This document shows, in pieces, positions 14,201 through 23,840 of a stretch of 64,000 bases of DNA. This DNA is from Bugula neritina (lineage: Eukaryota > Bryozoa > Gymnolaemata > Cheilostomatida > Bugulidae), in the NCBI GenBank assembly GCA_964035545.1, contig OZ037765.1, positions 10,100,698 to 10,164,697 on the forward strand, read 5' to 3'. The notes under the pieces are model-generated. The model was not told where the DNA came from, ran no database searches, and saw only the letters and a program-made list of their open reading frames with translations. The translations under genes and the position numbers were made by a program. How positions within the stretch are numbered: the first letter of the stretch is position 1; each line of letters opens with the position of its first letter.

Positions 14201-17200
14201 AGGTTTCGACTGCTGACAATGACAAGGTTAGTTTACCTGCTGGTTTCAAACCCTTAATGTTTTTTTTTCTTTTATTATTCCAGCAAGCAAATTAAATCAA
14301 TAAGTAATTCATAATAAATAATTAATTATCTAATTATTTCAAAATTAAGGCAACTCATCAAAATTATTTTTTATTATTCCAGCAGGCAAATAATTAAGTC
14401 ATTAAGGAATTCATAATAAATAAAAATTAATTGTACAATTTTTTCAAATTTAAACAGATCATCACAATTTTTTCCTGTAATACACATGTTGTGGATACTT
14501 TTGTTCTCTATTAACAGCTGCTGCTACATGTGCTGGTAAAGAATCAGCTGTTAGTAGAGTATGTCGGAGGAAAGGCCCGGAAACTCCGCCATGTTTTCTT
14601 GTTCAATGATGTCATAGTGTGCACCAAATGCAGGATAGTCAAGTGAGTGCCTTGGCTATCTCTATAGGCAGTAGTAAAATATTGACTATCATATTGAGGC
14701 TACCATTCATTTGGATACATATTTATGAAATAAGCATACAAACATCTCTACATACACACTTCTAAGCTGTCTGGTTTTAAGATTTTAGGAGTTGTCTTCT
14801 ATGTTGACATCTGATTTTTACTGGCAAAATATATTACAAGTAATGACGCCTCAAAATAAAATTTAGAGTTCTTTCTAATATGAATTATTTTAGTATGCAT
14901 TTGTGCGCTAAAGGAATTTTATTTCAGAAATGCAAATTTGAAGGTAAATTACGTGTTACCGTATTACTAAATTGTTTGCTAGGGGCAAACAGCATTATGA
15001 GGTGAAGTGGTACACACCTTTGTCAGAGCTTCAGCTCAGCGATAAAATGGATGACACTCCAGTTGAGTGGAAGCAGCGGGTAGATAAAGCTGGAAAAGAA
15101 ATTCAGGCAATGAAGTCTAGACTAAAAGAAAACAAAGCTTTACTCAGACGAGATATTAAAGAATGCAAAGACGTGAGTTTGTTTGTTCCCATGCAAATAT
15201 TTTAATATTTTCACTTTTTCAATATATTATTGTAGAGTAGCTGACGCAATAATTTTGAATTCCTATTTTGAAATGCTGACACATGGAATATTTAGCATAT
15301 CATATGTCGTGTTTGTTGTGGCTATGAAAACTGCTGTGCCACAGTGATTAAGGTGTGCCACGGTGATAACTAAAGGAAGTCCAAAAATATATTCTATCTA
15401 GAAATCCTCACTCACAATATCTCTTGGATAAAAAAAGTAGTTTCAAGGAGTTTTTTTTGCTCAAAAAATGTTTTTTTTAGTTATGTAACTCCATTAGTAC
15501 CTGGTAAGAATTTAATCTTCTTTGAATGCTGGAAAATTATAGAATTGATAATAATGTCCACAGTATGGGTTTTGGTTTATTTGTAAGGCTTGTGTTTTAT
15601 TTATAAAGTTCTTACTCGGCCTCCCTCGAGAATGTGGAGTATGTATCATCGCTTACTGTTGTGATAGGATGTATTTATTGGAAATCTGTTCAAATATGCT
15701 AGTCACGGCTATAATTAGACTATAGTCAACTGTTGTCATGGTTGGCATAAATATGCACATATGTGTAATTAATGTAATTCGTCTTAAATCTAATTAACTA
15801 TAAAAGGTCACTAAATTGTTTTGTCTACCAGACTCCGAGGTTTGTTACAAATTTTGATATGTTTTAAAGGTTTGAGTAAAATCATTTCCTTGCATTTTAT
15901 CCAAAAGATTTTGGAAATGTTTCATTGGATTTAAGTTAGAAGATTTTTGGTGTCTAATTATTACAAGCTCCAGGTTTAAAGGTGGTTCGTAGACTGTAGG
16001 CCATTTTGAAATTTATTTTTATTGAATTTATAAAGCTGCTACTCTTGTTGCCTGCTTACTCTCCTATGCTGTGCTGCAAGGGGTACTTGTGGTGTGATTG
16101 TAGAAGGGTATCGATACATCCACCAACTCCAGGTTACAGAGGCTACAGAAGAAGATTCAGGACCAGGAAGCACAGCTAATTCTGGCTGAACCTAGACTCA
16201 GGTTCACTCTTGGCACTAAGAAAGGGGCGCAGTTCTGTTTCTTACTCCCCTCCGACTATGAACGTAGTGAATGGCAGGAGAGCATACAGGCGCTGAAAGC
16301 TAAATGTAAGATACATTCAGATTTACGATGGTTTACCAATTTCTATCCTTAATTGTCTATAAAGTTGGCAATCAATTGTTTCTACATTAAAGTTCTGTAA
16401 TGAGTCATGTGTTTGGTATCTGAAGGTCAAATGATTACAGCTTCAATTAAATGCTGTAATAAAAAAGCAAATTACCTGTTACCTAATTATGCTATATACA
16501 CAACAATGATGCAAGAATGGTCTGGTTTTGTTTTAAATTCAACACAAAACGTAGTTTGAAGAACGTGCCTTCTAAATCTCAGGTCATCTTATGCCCTGAC
16601 AAACTCGCTGACTGTAACATCAATTGACCCACTGACTTGTATCATCTTGTATTGTAACTATTGTCAAGAGAACGATTAAAGATTTTTGATTGCTGCTAAT
16701 TCTTAACTTTAAATATAATTTTTATGGGTAACTTATTAAGATAGTCAAATATAGATTATAATGACGTCAATCATAGCAAGAAAGTTCTCAGTCTAATCAA
16801 GATAGCCTATAATCTGTATACTTTCTCGTATGACTCTGCCGTCTGCTCTTTAGTGCCTGCCGACTCTACTGCGAAGATATCGTCGATAGACGTGCAGTCA
16901 ATTGTGGATGGGTGTAGAGACAATGTACAGCTTAACAACATGGATCAGATGGTGATGAAGGAAGCAACTGATGAGGATATAATGAGTGGACAACTCACAA
17001 TAACTATACATAAGATACTGGGGCTACAACATCCGTGTGGTCAGTAGATGGTCAATTATATACAGCAATATTATGACGTAGTGTCATCTAAGTGACCCTT
17101 AATAAAAGTTTCTATAAATTATGTTTAGTTTTTGATTTTCACTTAGTGGTTGCTACTATCTTTGAATGGCTGGACAAGAGGCCTAAAGTGCTCTCCCCTG

Positions 17201-20200
17201 AGATTTGTTTGTATTTACAGCATAAAGTTTTCGTTCTTGGTCTAATAATTGAGAAAATTGTGAGGGTCAAATGATAGCTACATTTATAGTGATGAAATTA
17301 GCAAAATTTGTGTTGTCAAATGTTTTACCAAGGACTTGAGTTGTACTAATTATTGGGATTCTTTTTTTTAAATTGATAACATATGTAAATCTCGGATAAG
17401 TGCTTTATCTATAGTGTGCATAGTGGCCTTCATAATATGGAGCTTGACAATAGAAACAAGCATCTTTGTGTTTGGTAGTTGTATCTGGTTATCAAAATAT
17501 TGCTTAATGTGTTAATAGCACATATATTTGCATTAAATGACCATCATTTGGGATTATTATATTATTTGTAAGCCATTTTATTGTAATAAAAATAAACACC
17601 TTACTAAAATACTTATGTTGATTAATTGCCAAGTGTTCATAGTTACCTTGAAGGCCATGTTTCAATATATAGGCATGTAGATGGTTTTATCCATTCTGAG
17701 AGCAAGATGGTATGCTTCATGTATAAGAATAACACATTTTGAACTTAATATTATTTTGTAGTATTTAATATTTGTAAACAGTTAAAATAGATATCCAGGT
17801 AGTGTAGTTGAATGAGACAGTATTAAATATTCCGAAATGTTCATATATGAAATTCTACGTGAACAGCTATCATTGGCTACAGGATAGTATGACTTTTCTG
17901 TAAATTATTTAGAAACTTTCACTGCGATTGAAGTCGACTCATTTGGCCATTTCTACCACAAAGCAAAGACTAGGATCCTCAAGTCCGATCAGCCCGTGTG
18001 GAATGAGAGCTTCGCTATAGATTTAGAATCTTCCAGCACTCTTCGACTCATCTGCTACAAAACAACTGAGGGTGGGGACATTCTTCTGGGCAAAAGTTCT
18101 CTTAATGTAAGCAAGTCTTTAAGTCTTCTTTTTTACTCAATATTTTTGCCTCCAATATGTCTACTAGTTGGAATACAAGAGGGCGTTGCTAGTTCATGAC
18201 TCCTGTAGGAATAAATACTAAATATATACAACTATATGTATGCGCTCGTGCCTGTATGTGTATATAGTTTTATGTAATTATATATGTAACTATAGATAAA
18301 ATGACACAGTTGAAATTGATAGAACATTTTATTACTAATACGTTCATCAGTTATACGAAATATTTAGCAAGTTGTGAATGTCAAAAAAAAAACCATTTTA
18401 AAATAAGTTTTTATCATTATTTGTGAGACCTTGTAGGTTTGAGCAATAATCATTTAAAGTTTCAATTAAATCAGCAATAAATTCATACTCAATAGGTGAT
18501 GTTGATAGGCTCATTAGTACCATACCTAAAGCAATAAATTTATTTGAACGCTTGTTAATAATATGACAAATCTTTTCTAATCTGAGCATATTGTGAGGTT
18601 ACAGACTCCCAAGTTGGTAATCTAGTCTGCAGTTCATGTATGATACAGCACAGCATCACCTTATATCTAAAGTACAAACGCTAATTATAATGAAGCTAAA
18701 GCAACACCTAGACAGACATAATGGACAGTGTGTTGCAAATACTGTTATTGTTACTATTCTGAACGTTCTGTCGTTCATTACACTCATTGACTCCAAATAA
18801 TTTCATAGAATTGCCTGTAAAAAGGCCTTGGATTGTCTAATCATTAAGCTGTTGTTAAATTGTCCTCTCAAATGAATTCACTTCAGGAAAGAGTGCAGTA
18901 TCAATACATATTACATACATGTGCTTTTCAGTTGTCAGCAATGATATAATGTTTGAACAATAGCGATATTTTAACAAGCCAGAAACATGAAATCCATTCA
19001 AAAAATAAGGAATTCCTCTTTCTTTATTACACGTGTGGTTGCAAAAGCCTGCATACACAAGTCACAAGCAAGATAATCTTTGGCAAATTTATACTTAGAG
19101 ACTACTGTTTGAATAGGCTGTAGTAATTTTTAACAATTTGTGTTTTTTATGCTTGACTATATATTATTTGTAATTTTTGTAACTAGCAGTCTTGCTCTAT
19201 CATTAAGAAGTTTAAATAAACTTTCCTCTGTCTCTGTTACTCAATGATGTGTATATTAATTGAATTGTTTTCTAGTTGAATAAGCATTGGTTGAAACAAG
19301 GGTTCCAGGAGAAAGAATTATCTATGAACGAAGTTACCCTCACAGTATCCATCAAGTATCAGAATGTTGAACAAACTATTAGAAGAATACCTTCCCGGGT
19401 ATGTTTAAACATAACTATACAAGACTACTGTGTATCTCAGAACTGTTAGACCCCCTCCCCCCTCGTATAAGATGATGTGCCACTAGCAGGTATTCAGTTT
19501 GTGTTATTTGCTATCCGGTCAATACAATGAAATCTTTACTTTATTCTGCGACAGGTTGAAACTGGTGTGTTTGGCGTAAAGCTGTCCAATACGTGTAACA
19601 AGGAGGGACTAAAAGTACCGGCCTTTGTCACGGCCTGCATAGAGGAAGTGGAGAGAAGAGGTATTGATGAGACTGGAATATACAGAGTCTCCGGCACTAC
19701 CTCTGATGTACAGAGATTACGGAAAGCTTTCGACAAAAGTGAGCTCCTATTTATAGTCCATGTTGAGTTTTATAATGATGAAAGTTATTTTATTTTAGTC
19801 TACTTTTTCTTTGATTACATGTCAGTGATGTGTATATCTCTAGCTTGTTTATTGGCTCATATTGTCAGTAAGATATGCTGCCAACAAATGTTTTTCACTT
19901 TGAAAGGCTAAAGTGCATGTTATGTCTAATAGAATTAATTATACAATTAATGCTCTGTCTCAACAACTTAGTAAACCGCTGTATTGCCTCTTACTATGTT
20001 CCTAGGTGCTCGCGTTGGTAAAACTCTACTACCTGAAGTGGACATCAATGCAGTTACAGGTGCTCTGAAGCTGTATTTCCGTGAACTGCCCGAAGCTCTC
20101 ATAACGGACGCATTATATCCCAATGTCGTTGATGCATATAGTAAGTGTAACCAGTTTTTGCTGCCTCCGATAATGCTGTCCCCCTTGATCTCGGTAATAT

Positions 20201-22404
20201 GTCTGCGATACCCATTTCTAAGTGGATTCATCATCTCATTTCCTGTTTAATTGCTTCCGCGCTCATTATTGTTGGCCAATAATTTAGTTAGACTAAAGAC
20301 ATATCAAAGGGGATTTAATACTTCTTGAACGCTAAAGTATCTTGATGCTTTAATTGGAGAAATTCGATTAGCGTCCCAATTACTCCCATTTTTGCTTCAC
20401 CTTTTATTCTAAATTAAGGCTCCCACCAACACGATATTAATAATGAATATATTTCCGCTGCATGTTGCAACTTGTGACAAACTAATACTTTAGGTGTGTG
20501 TATTTTCAAAACTTGTTTTCAAACTTCCTCTTTATCTTCTAGCGTGATTTGCTGAAAGCATTTCTTCCAATAAACAGTAATTTTAAACCATGCTTTTCAT
20601 CAATGTCGTAATACTCCATCTAAATATATAATAAATCTAGACCAAAAATTAACTTTTTGGTTTATAATTATTTGCTTTTTACTAAAAATGGAAAGTTGTG
20701 CTGATTTGGCCTTTTTTTGTAGTTACAGTCTGTATTATAATAATACAGAGTATTGATTACATCCATTCGGTATTATATACTGACTATGCTGACCATTATA
20801 GCCATTCACATTGTTGCCGTACTGATAATTAACTAATTATCGGTGTCTCACAAGGGAAACGCTCTATAGAAATTTTACTATAACTGCTGTAAGCGAAAAC
20901 TAGGGCACTATAAATATTGTTTGTGTTGACAATGCTGCACTGGCCAGTTTTAAGCACTACTTTAACATTGCTATGACATTATCGTGCATATATATACAAC
21001 TCATGGGCTTTCCATACTCCTCTGTACCTATGTCTTAAATTTAACTTTTAGAAATACAAGACAAAAATGAGCAAGAGAAGAAAATGATTGCTTTACTTGG
21101 CTCATTGCCAGACTCGAATTACTATACAATGATGGCACTGCTAGAGCACCTTGTTAGGTGAGGGTGTATTGAGTGTTGCGATGCAAAATTGACTTCTGTG
21201 TTGGATTGGTCTCATTTCTATGATGTCTAAAATAGTGGTTCGATATGGGAATATATGTCACTGGCTTGTGGGTGTACTGCCAGGATGATATACGAATATA
21301 TATTATAATATTGTATGTTATATGGTTGTGCCATGTGTTATGTGTATTGCATATTATGTTATCCTACAATCATACTTTCCTGCTAAATATAATTTGTTCA
21401 ATTGTATTTATAAAGTGTGGGAGTTGTATCGTGACATTTTGAAATATATCTTTTCTATATTTTCTTGACCCACACCCAGGAAGGTGTTGGGAAATGATCT
21501 TCAAATAGTTTCATTGAAAGCACTTTCTACTTTGTGTGGGGTGACTGGTGACAATTGGGACTGGTCAGGGGCACTAACAGCTCCGTACTTTGTCATTCTG
21601 CGAGTTTGCTGATACTCCGCAATCTCCTGGTCAAACGCTTTTCTATAACCTTTGACAGCCCTTTTGGGATTGAAGCACAATACCTACAGCATACAGCTAT
21701 ATGAAACCACTTACATAAGCTTAGATTTGATGAGTTGGAATATATTCCATAGGCAGTTGGCATACAATAGTTGGATGCACTCAGTTTATAAACGATATTT
21801 CCGAATTTCAACTTTTTAAAATAACAATTGGAAGCACAAACGTTGTTAAATAATGTGCTTTATCATTATTTTTTGTTCAGGTTTAACTTGTGGTTTTGGG
21901 CGGTTGAATCATAACGATAACTTGAAGTAAATATTTAAGCAAATTATTTACTTGTTAAAAAATTCGCAAGCTCAACTTTAACTGTAACTTTAAATATTTT
22001 TCCGATGATATGAGCAATTTTTAATTTCAAACTGAACTACAATGTTTTTCAGTCCCAGATTACTTGTTTTACTTTAATAACAAATATTTGCTGATGCTTT
22101 TGCCTTTTTGGCGCACTTCTTTGCTTGCCTTGCCAATGCCTTTCTTTGGGGTTTTACTTCTTGTCAAAGTTTTATCAAATTTAACAATTTATTTTTTAGA
22201 ATTGGTGCACATGAATCAACAAATAAGATGCCTTTTCACAACCTGGCTGTTGTATTCGGCCCGACCCTATTGAAGCCGGCAGTGAAAGACCAGGCTACCG
22301 ACGCAATGTCACTCTTCTCCAGTGGAGCTAATGATGCAATGTACCAATCAGGAATACTGTTCTATTATTTGACATTGCTAAATAAAGGAACTCAGTTCCG
22401 TTAA
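1274..22404 (+). CDS. BCR: BCR/ABR-type RhoGEF-RhoGAP protein (complete, 19 coding exons)
   Basis: This is a cytoplasmic dual regulator of Rho-family GTPases. The DH-PH module promotes GDP/GTP exchange, and the C-terminal RhoGAP domain stimulates hydrolysis (Rac/Cdc42 in vertebrate BCR and ABR). Coding exons: 1274-2200, 3900-4068, 5738-5911, 6946-7017, 8895-8941, 10974-11111, 11821-12006, 13184-13291, 14011-14226, 14518-14642, 14983-15172, 16104-16305, 16854-17039, 17913-18106, 19276-19398, 19555-19738, 20006-20140, 21052-21157, 22200-22404. All junctions are GT..AG and keep phase, giving about 1,228 residues against 1,271 for human BCR. The order is N-terminal coiled-coil region, acidic linker, DH, PH, C2, RhoGAP. 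The start is the first ATG after an acceptor at 1271 and is followed by the BCR-like N-terminal WKxxFP motif. Presence of the N-terminal coiled coil suggests BCR rather than ABR, though an ancestral BCR/ABR gene is equally likely. Confidence 0.95.
2201..3899 (+). other. BCR intron after the first coding exon
   Basis: No coding potential was recognised. The only structured element seen is a short direct duplication: a 25-nt unit at 2624-2648 recurs at 2654-2678. The intron ends in a pyrimidine-rich tract before the acceptor at 3898-3899. Confidence 0.5.
2624..2678. repeat. Short 25-nt tandem duplication
   Basis: The unit TGAACTGTGAACATTTCCTG followed by TAAGC occurs at 2624-2648 and again at 2654-2678, a period of 30. 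It is intronic, and no function is inferred. Confidence 0.85.
5405..5712. repeat. AGC/AGT/GAT trinucleotide-based minisatellite
   Basis: About 300 nt of AGC, AGT, GAT, GGT and AAT triplets form higher-order units of about 66-69 nt; the block GTGATGGTAGCAGTAGCAG recurs. Read on the plus strand in one frame it is an open Ser/Asp/Gly-rich stretch, and on the minus strand it gives poly-Leu. It sits in the intron just before the BCR acceptor at 5737. Its open frame is not the frame of the next exon, so it is treated as an intronic repeat and not as protein. Confidence 0.85.
7018..10973 (+). other. BCR introns flanking the 47-nt exon
   Basis: About 4 kb of AT-rich intron is interrupted only by the small coding exon 8895-8941, which encodes an acidic linker ([16 protein letters not shown]). 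Except for the 18-nt duplication at 8658, no gene, RNA or mobile element could be identified. Confidence 0.5.
8658..8693. repeat. 18-nt perfect tandem duplication
   Basis: CGTCAGTATTAAAAGGCA is present twice back to back (8658-8675 and 8676-8693) in a BCR intron. Confidence 0.9.
10974..14226 (+). CDS. BCR: BCR exons encoding the DH (RhoGEF) domain
   Basis: Four exons (10974-11111, 11821-12006, 13184-13291, 14011-14226) encode residues 464-679, a Dbl-homology domain that catalyses nucleotide exchange on Rho GTPases. Conserved region 1 is recognisable as [16 protein letters not shown], and conserved region 3 as [20 protein letters not shown]. The second matches human BCR [21 protein letters not shown], followed by a near-identical [12 protein letters not shown] (human TPASHPDHPLLQ). 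The acidic Glu of CR1 is present, so exchange activity is expected. Confidence 0.93.
11112..11820. repeat. Intron made largely of two AT-rich minisatellites
   Basis: The 709-nt BCR intron has two tandem-repeat blocks. At about 11150-11380, units built on TATAGTCTGAGTAT..ACTACATTATTGTAT recur with a higher-order period of roughly 65. At about 11555-11790, the unit ATAGTATATAGCATACTTGT recurs six times with variable TA-rich spacers. The second block ends about 30 nt before the acceptor. The Tyr/Ile/Leu-rich minus-strand open frames here are products of the repeat. Confidence 0.85.
13381..13583 (-). mobile_element. tRNA-derived SINE, minus orientation
   Basis: On the minus strand there is a tRNA-like head with A box TGGTCTAGGGG (plus 13563-13573) and B box GGTTCGAGCC (plus 13520-13529). 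A shared body of about 110 nt follows and ends near 13381. The same sequence in the opposite orientation lies at 30315-30490 and is readily aligned from head to tail. The two box sequences could form an internal RNA polymerase III promoter. It is intronic in the BCR gene. Confidence 0.85.
14270..14460. repeat. Diverged tandem duplication carrying acceptor-like TTATTATTCCAGCA
   Basis: Two units of about 100 nt (from about 14270 and about 14370) each begin TTTTATTATTCCAGCA, followed by related GCAAATTAA and TTCATAATAAATA tracts. Each copy looks like a polypyrimidine tract plus AG. The acceptor that keeps the BCR frame is downstream at 14516-14517, so both appear to be decoys. Confidence 0.7.
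14518..16305 (+). CDS. BCR: BCR exons encoding the PH domain
   Basis: Exons 14518-14642, 14983-15172 and 16104-16305 encode residues 680-851. [25 protein letters not shown] aligns with the human BCR segment [38 protein letters not shown] matches QYDCKWYIPLTDL. A Lys/Glu-rich insert of about 70 residues (predicted helical) separates this from the final strand and C-terminal helix, [29 protein letters not shown], where the Trp of the PH C-terminal helix is kept. This arrangement, with a helical insert inside the PH domain, is typical of BCR/ABR. The domain is expected to bind membrane phosphoinositides and support the DH domain. Confidence 0.93.
16854..18106 (+). CDS. BCR: BCR exons encoding the C2 domain
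   Basis: Exons 16854-17039 and 17913-18106 (residues 851-978), continued by 19276-19398, encode a C2 domain. [14 protein letters not shown] is the first strand. [20 protein letters not shown] aligns with the human TLEVDSFGYFVNKAKTRV, and the next segment, [19 protein letters not shown], with PNWNEEFEIELEGSQTLRI. Most of the acidic Ca-binding loop residues of classical C2 domains are not evident, so it is probably a membrane- or protein-binding module. Confidence 0.92.
17040..17912 (+). other. BCR intron inside the C2 domain
   Basis: This is 873 nt of AT-rich sequence. No repeat family, RNA or coding exon was recognised. Confidence 0.5.
19276..22404 (+). CDS. BCR: BCR exons encoding C2 end and the RhoGAP domain
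   Basis: Exons 19276-19398, 19555-19738, 20006-20140, 21052-21157 and 22200-22404 encode residues 979-1228. The RhoGAP domain begins at GVFGVKL, just as in human BCR. The arginine finger is Arg1063 in GIYRVSG. The second catalytic and structural motifs KLYFRELPE and [12 protein letters not shown] are intact, so GTPase-activating function is expected. The stop is TAA at 22402-22404. The C-terminus (LNKGTQFR) lacks the PDZ-binding STEV end of vertebrate BCR. Poly(A) signal candidates are ATTAAA at 22441 and AATAAA at 22868. Confidence 0.95.
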
Positions 22405-22440
22405 CACATAGCTTCACTACTCACTACTCAATCTGCTGTT

Positions 22441-22873
22441 ATTAAAATATGCTATTTTACATTCATAGTAATGTTTGTATGTTATAACACTTTTGTTTTA
22501 CAATTTTTTTAATGTTCAATATTTTATGGCATTAGCTGTACCTGGAAGTATCTTGTGCATTCAGGGCCAACATTTACATTTCTGTGTAGAGTTACTAAAT
22601 TTGTGGTGCTTCATGCTTTTTATATATTTCAGCATCTTGCACTATTTTAAATTTTAATTATTTCTTTTGTTGCTTATTAGGATTTTGACGTCTATAGGAA
22701 TATTGTAATTATTATTTGCTATTTTTTGTGTCCTCAGCAATATAAAACTGATATTTATATTTTTCATATTATATTTAGCATTATATTAAATAGTGTAAAC
22801 TACCCTCTCTTGTTATAAAAAATAATGAAAGTATTCAACTTCCAAATAATTAATATTGTACAATCAAAATAAA
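22441..22873 (+). terminator. BCR poly(A) signal candidates
   Basis: ATTAAA at 22441-22446 lies 37 nt after the BCR stop, and AATAAA lies at 22868-22873. Either could end the BCR transcript. The second would bring the BCR 3' end within about 180 nt of the end of the convergent peptide gene. Confidence 0.5.
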
Positions 22874-23052
22874 ATAATATATATAGATTTAATATGCTAT
22901 GCAATATTAATTTAATACTACTAACAAATATATAAAATCATAAATCCAAGTAAAAGTTGCCTCAATACATTTAAGGTTCTTGCACTGTAGGAAATAAATA
23001 AATATGAGCACAAAAAAGTGGTGGATGGAGTAAATGTTTAATTAGTGGTTGA

Positions 23053-23547
23053 TTATTTACCAGCATTTTCCATGTCAGTTCTAAAGTCTCTAGACTGGCT
23101 GTGGGGGTCAGTTCTGAGTAGTTCACCAATAGATACCAGGATTCTATATTCATGAGAGAATGAAAACTTGTCCATTTGATTATTTTGTCTTGAACTGATA
23201 TTTCTTTTTATTCTAGCCAATCCGTTTGTAGTTCTCGCATTATTTGCTGATCTAGTGGTTGGAAATAGAGAAGCGACTATATCCCTTTCTTCGCTACCAA
23301 ATAAGTATTCTGATAGTTTTCTTAGAACCCATTGCTTCTCTTCATAGTCAAACTCCAAAGTCTGTCCTTCTCTTTCCACTTGGGTTAGTAATTCTCTAAG
23401 TATGATTTTCGTTACCATGTCTTCACTTTGTGCTGGCTGAAATCCCAGGCTATTTTGATTGCCTGCTGGAGTTGGAGCTGCTAAAGATGATCTAATCATC
23501 AATACCACCAGTGCTCCACTACACCATAAGCACATACTAGAATGCAT
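23053..23547 (-). CDS. Putative CRF/DH44-family neuropeptide precursor (164 aa)
   Basis: This is a secreted prepropeptide in one coding exon. Residues 1-23 are a signal peptide (hydrophobic core GALVVLMI, predicted cut after SSLA or SSLAA). A propeptide follows at about 24-111. A furin-like site RIKR lies at 112-115. The C-terminal peptide is 116-162, followed by Gly163-Lys164 and the stop, an amidation signal. The 47-residue peptide contains FSFSHEYRILVSIGELLR, comparable to ISLDLTFHLLREVLEMAR of CRF, with hydrophobic, Glu and Arg positions kept. It ends MENA-GK, where CRF ends MEII-GK. Single peptide, C-terminal position, amidation and length (DH44 peptides are about 44-47) all fit the family. 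An acceptor (ATTGTAG) abuts the ATG, so the whole coding sequence lies in exon 2, as in vertebrate CRH. Caveat: GGTAAAT at the end could instead be a splice donor, and overall identity is low. Confidence 0.72.
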   Translation of the reverse strand: MHSSMCLWCSGALVVLMIRSSLAAPTPAGNQNSLGFQPAQSEDMVTKIILRELLTQVEREGQTLEFDYEEKQWVLRKLSEYLFGSEERDIVASLFPTTRSANNARTTNGLARIKRNISSRQNNQMDKFSFSHEYRILVSIGELLRTDPHSQSRDFRTDMENAGK

Positions 23548-23713
23548 CTACAATGAAAATAATGAAAGCATTATTTTTTTCATTTTTTGCCTAAATGTTC
23601 TTTTCATATAAAGATATATACATTTGAAGACAAAAATTTGTATTCTGTGCAAATAAAATGCAGCAGCAAATACTTGTTCAACATAATTTTATCTAAAATA
23701 CTTAGCAACTTAC

Positions 23714-23803
23714 ACTGTGTTCCAGTAAATGTGGTAAAATTTGGTACCAGATGATTTAATGTTCACAGATGGAGTAAACGTCCTTCAATACCAGTTCCTA
23801 CTG
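23714..23803 (-). other. Predicted non-coding first exon of the CRF-like gene
   Basis: On the minus strand a consensus donor (CAGT|GTAAGT) lies at 23713-23712 and the matching acceptor directly precedes the ATG at 23547. This implies a 5' UTR exon from about 23803 to 23714 and an intron 23548-23713. The 5' end is estimated from the TATA box and an initiator-like TTCAGT at 23805-23800. Confidence 0.55.
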
Positions 23804-23830
23804 AAGTGTGACATGTCAAGTTTGCCGGGA

Positions 23831-23839
23831 CTTTATATA
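23831..23839 (-). promoter_or_regulatory. TATA box of the CRF-like gene
   Basis: The minus strand reads TATATAAAG, about 30 nt upstream of an initiator-like TTCAGT and in a slightly GC-richer context. The distance to the predicted 5' UTR exon is appropriate for a TATA-driven, tissue-restricted gene. Confidence 0.6.
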
Positions 23840-23840
23840 C

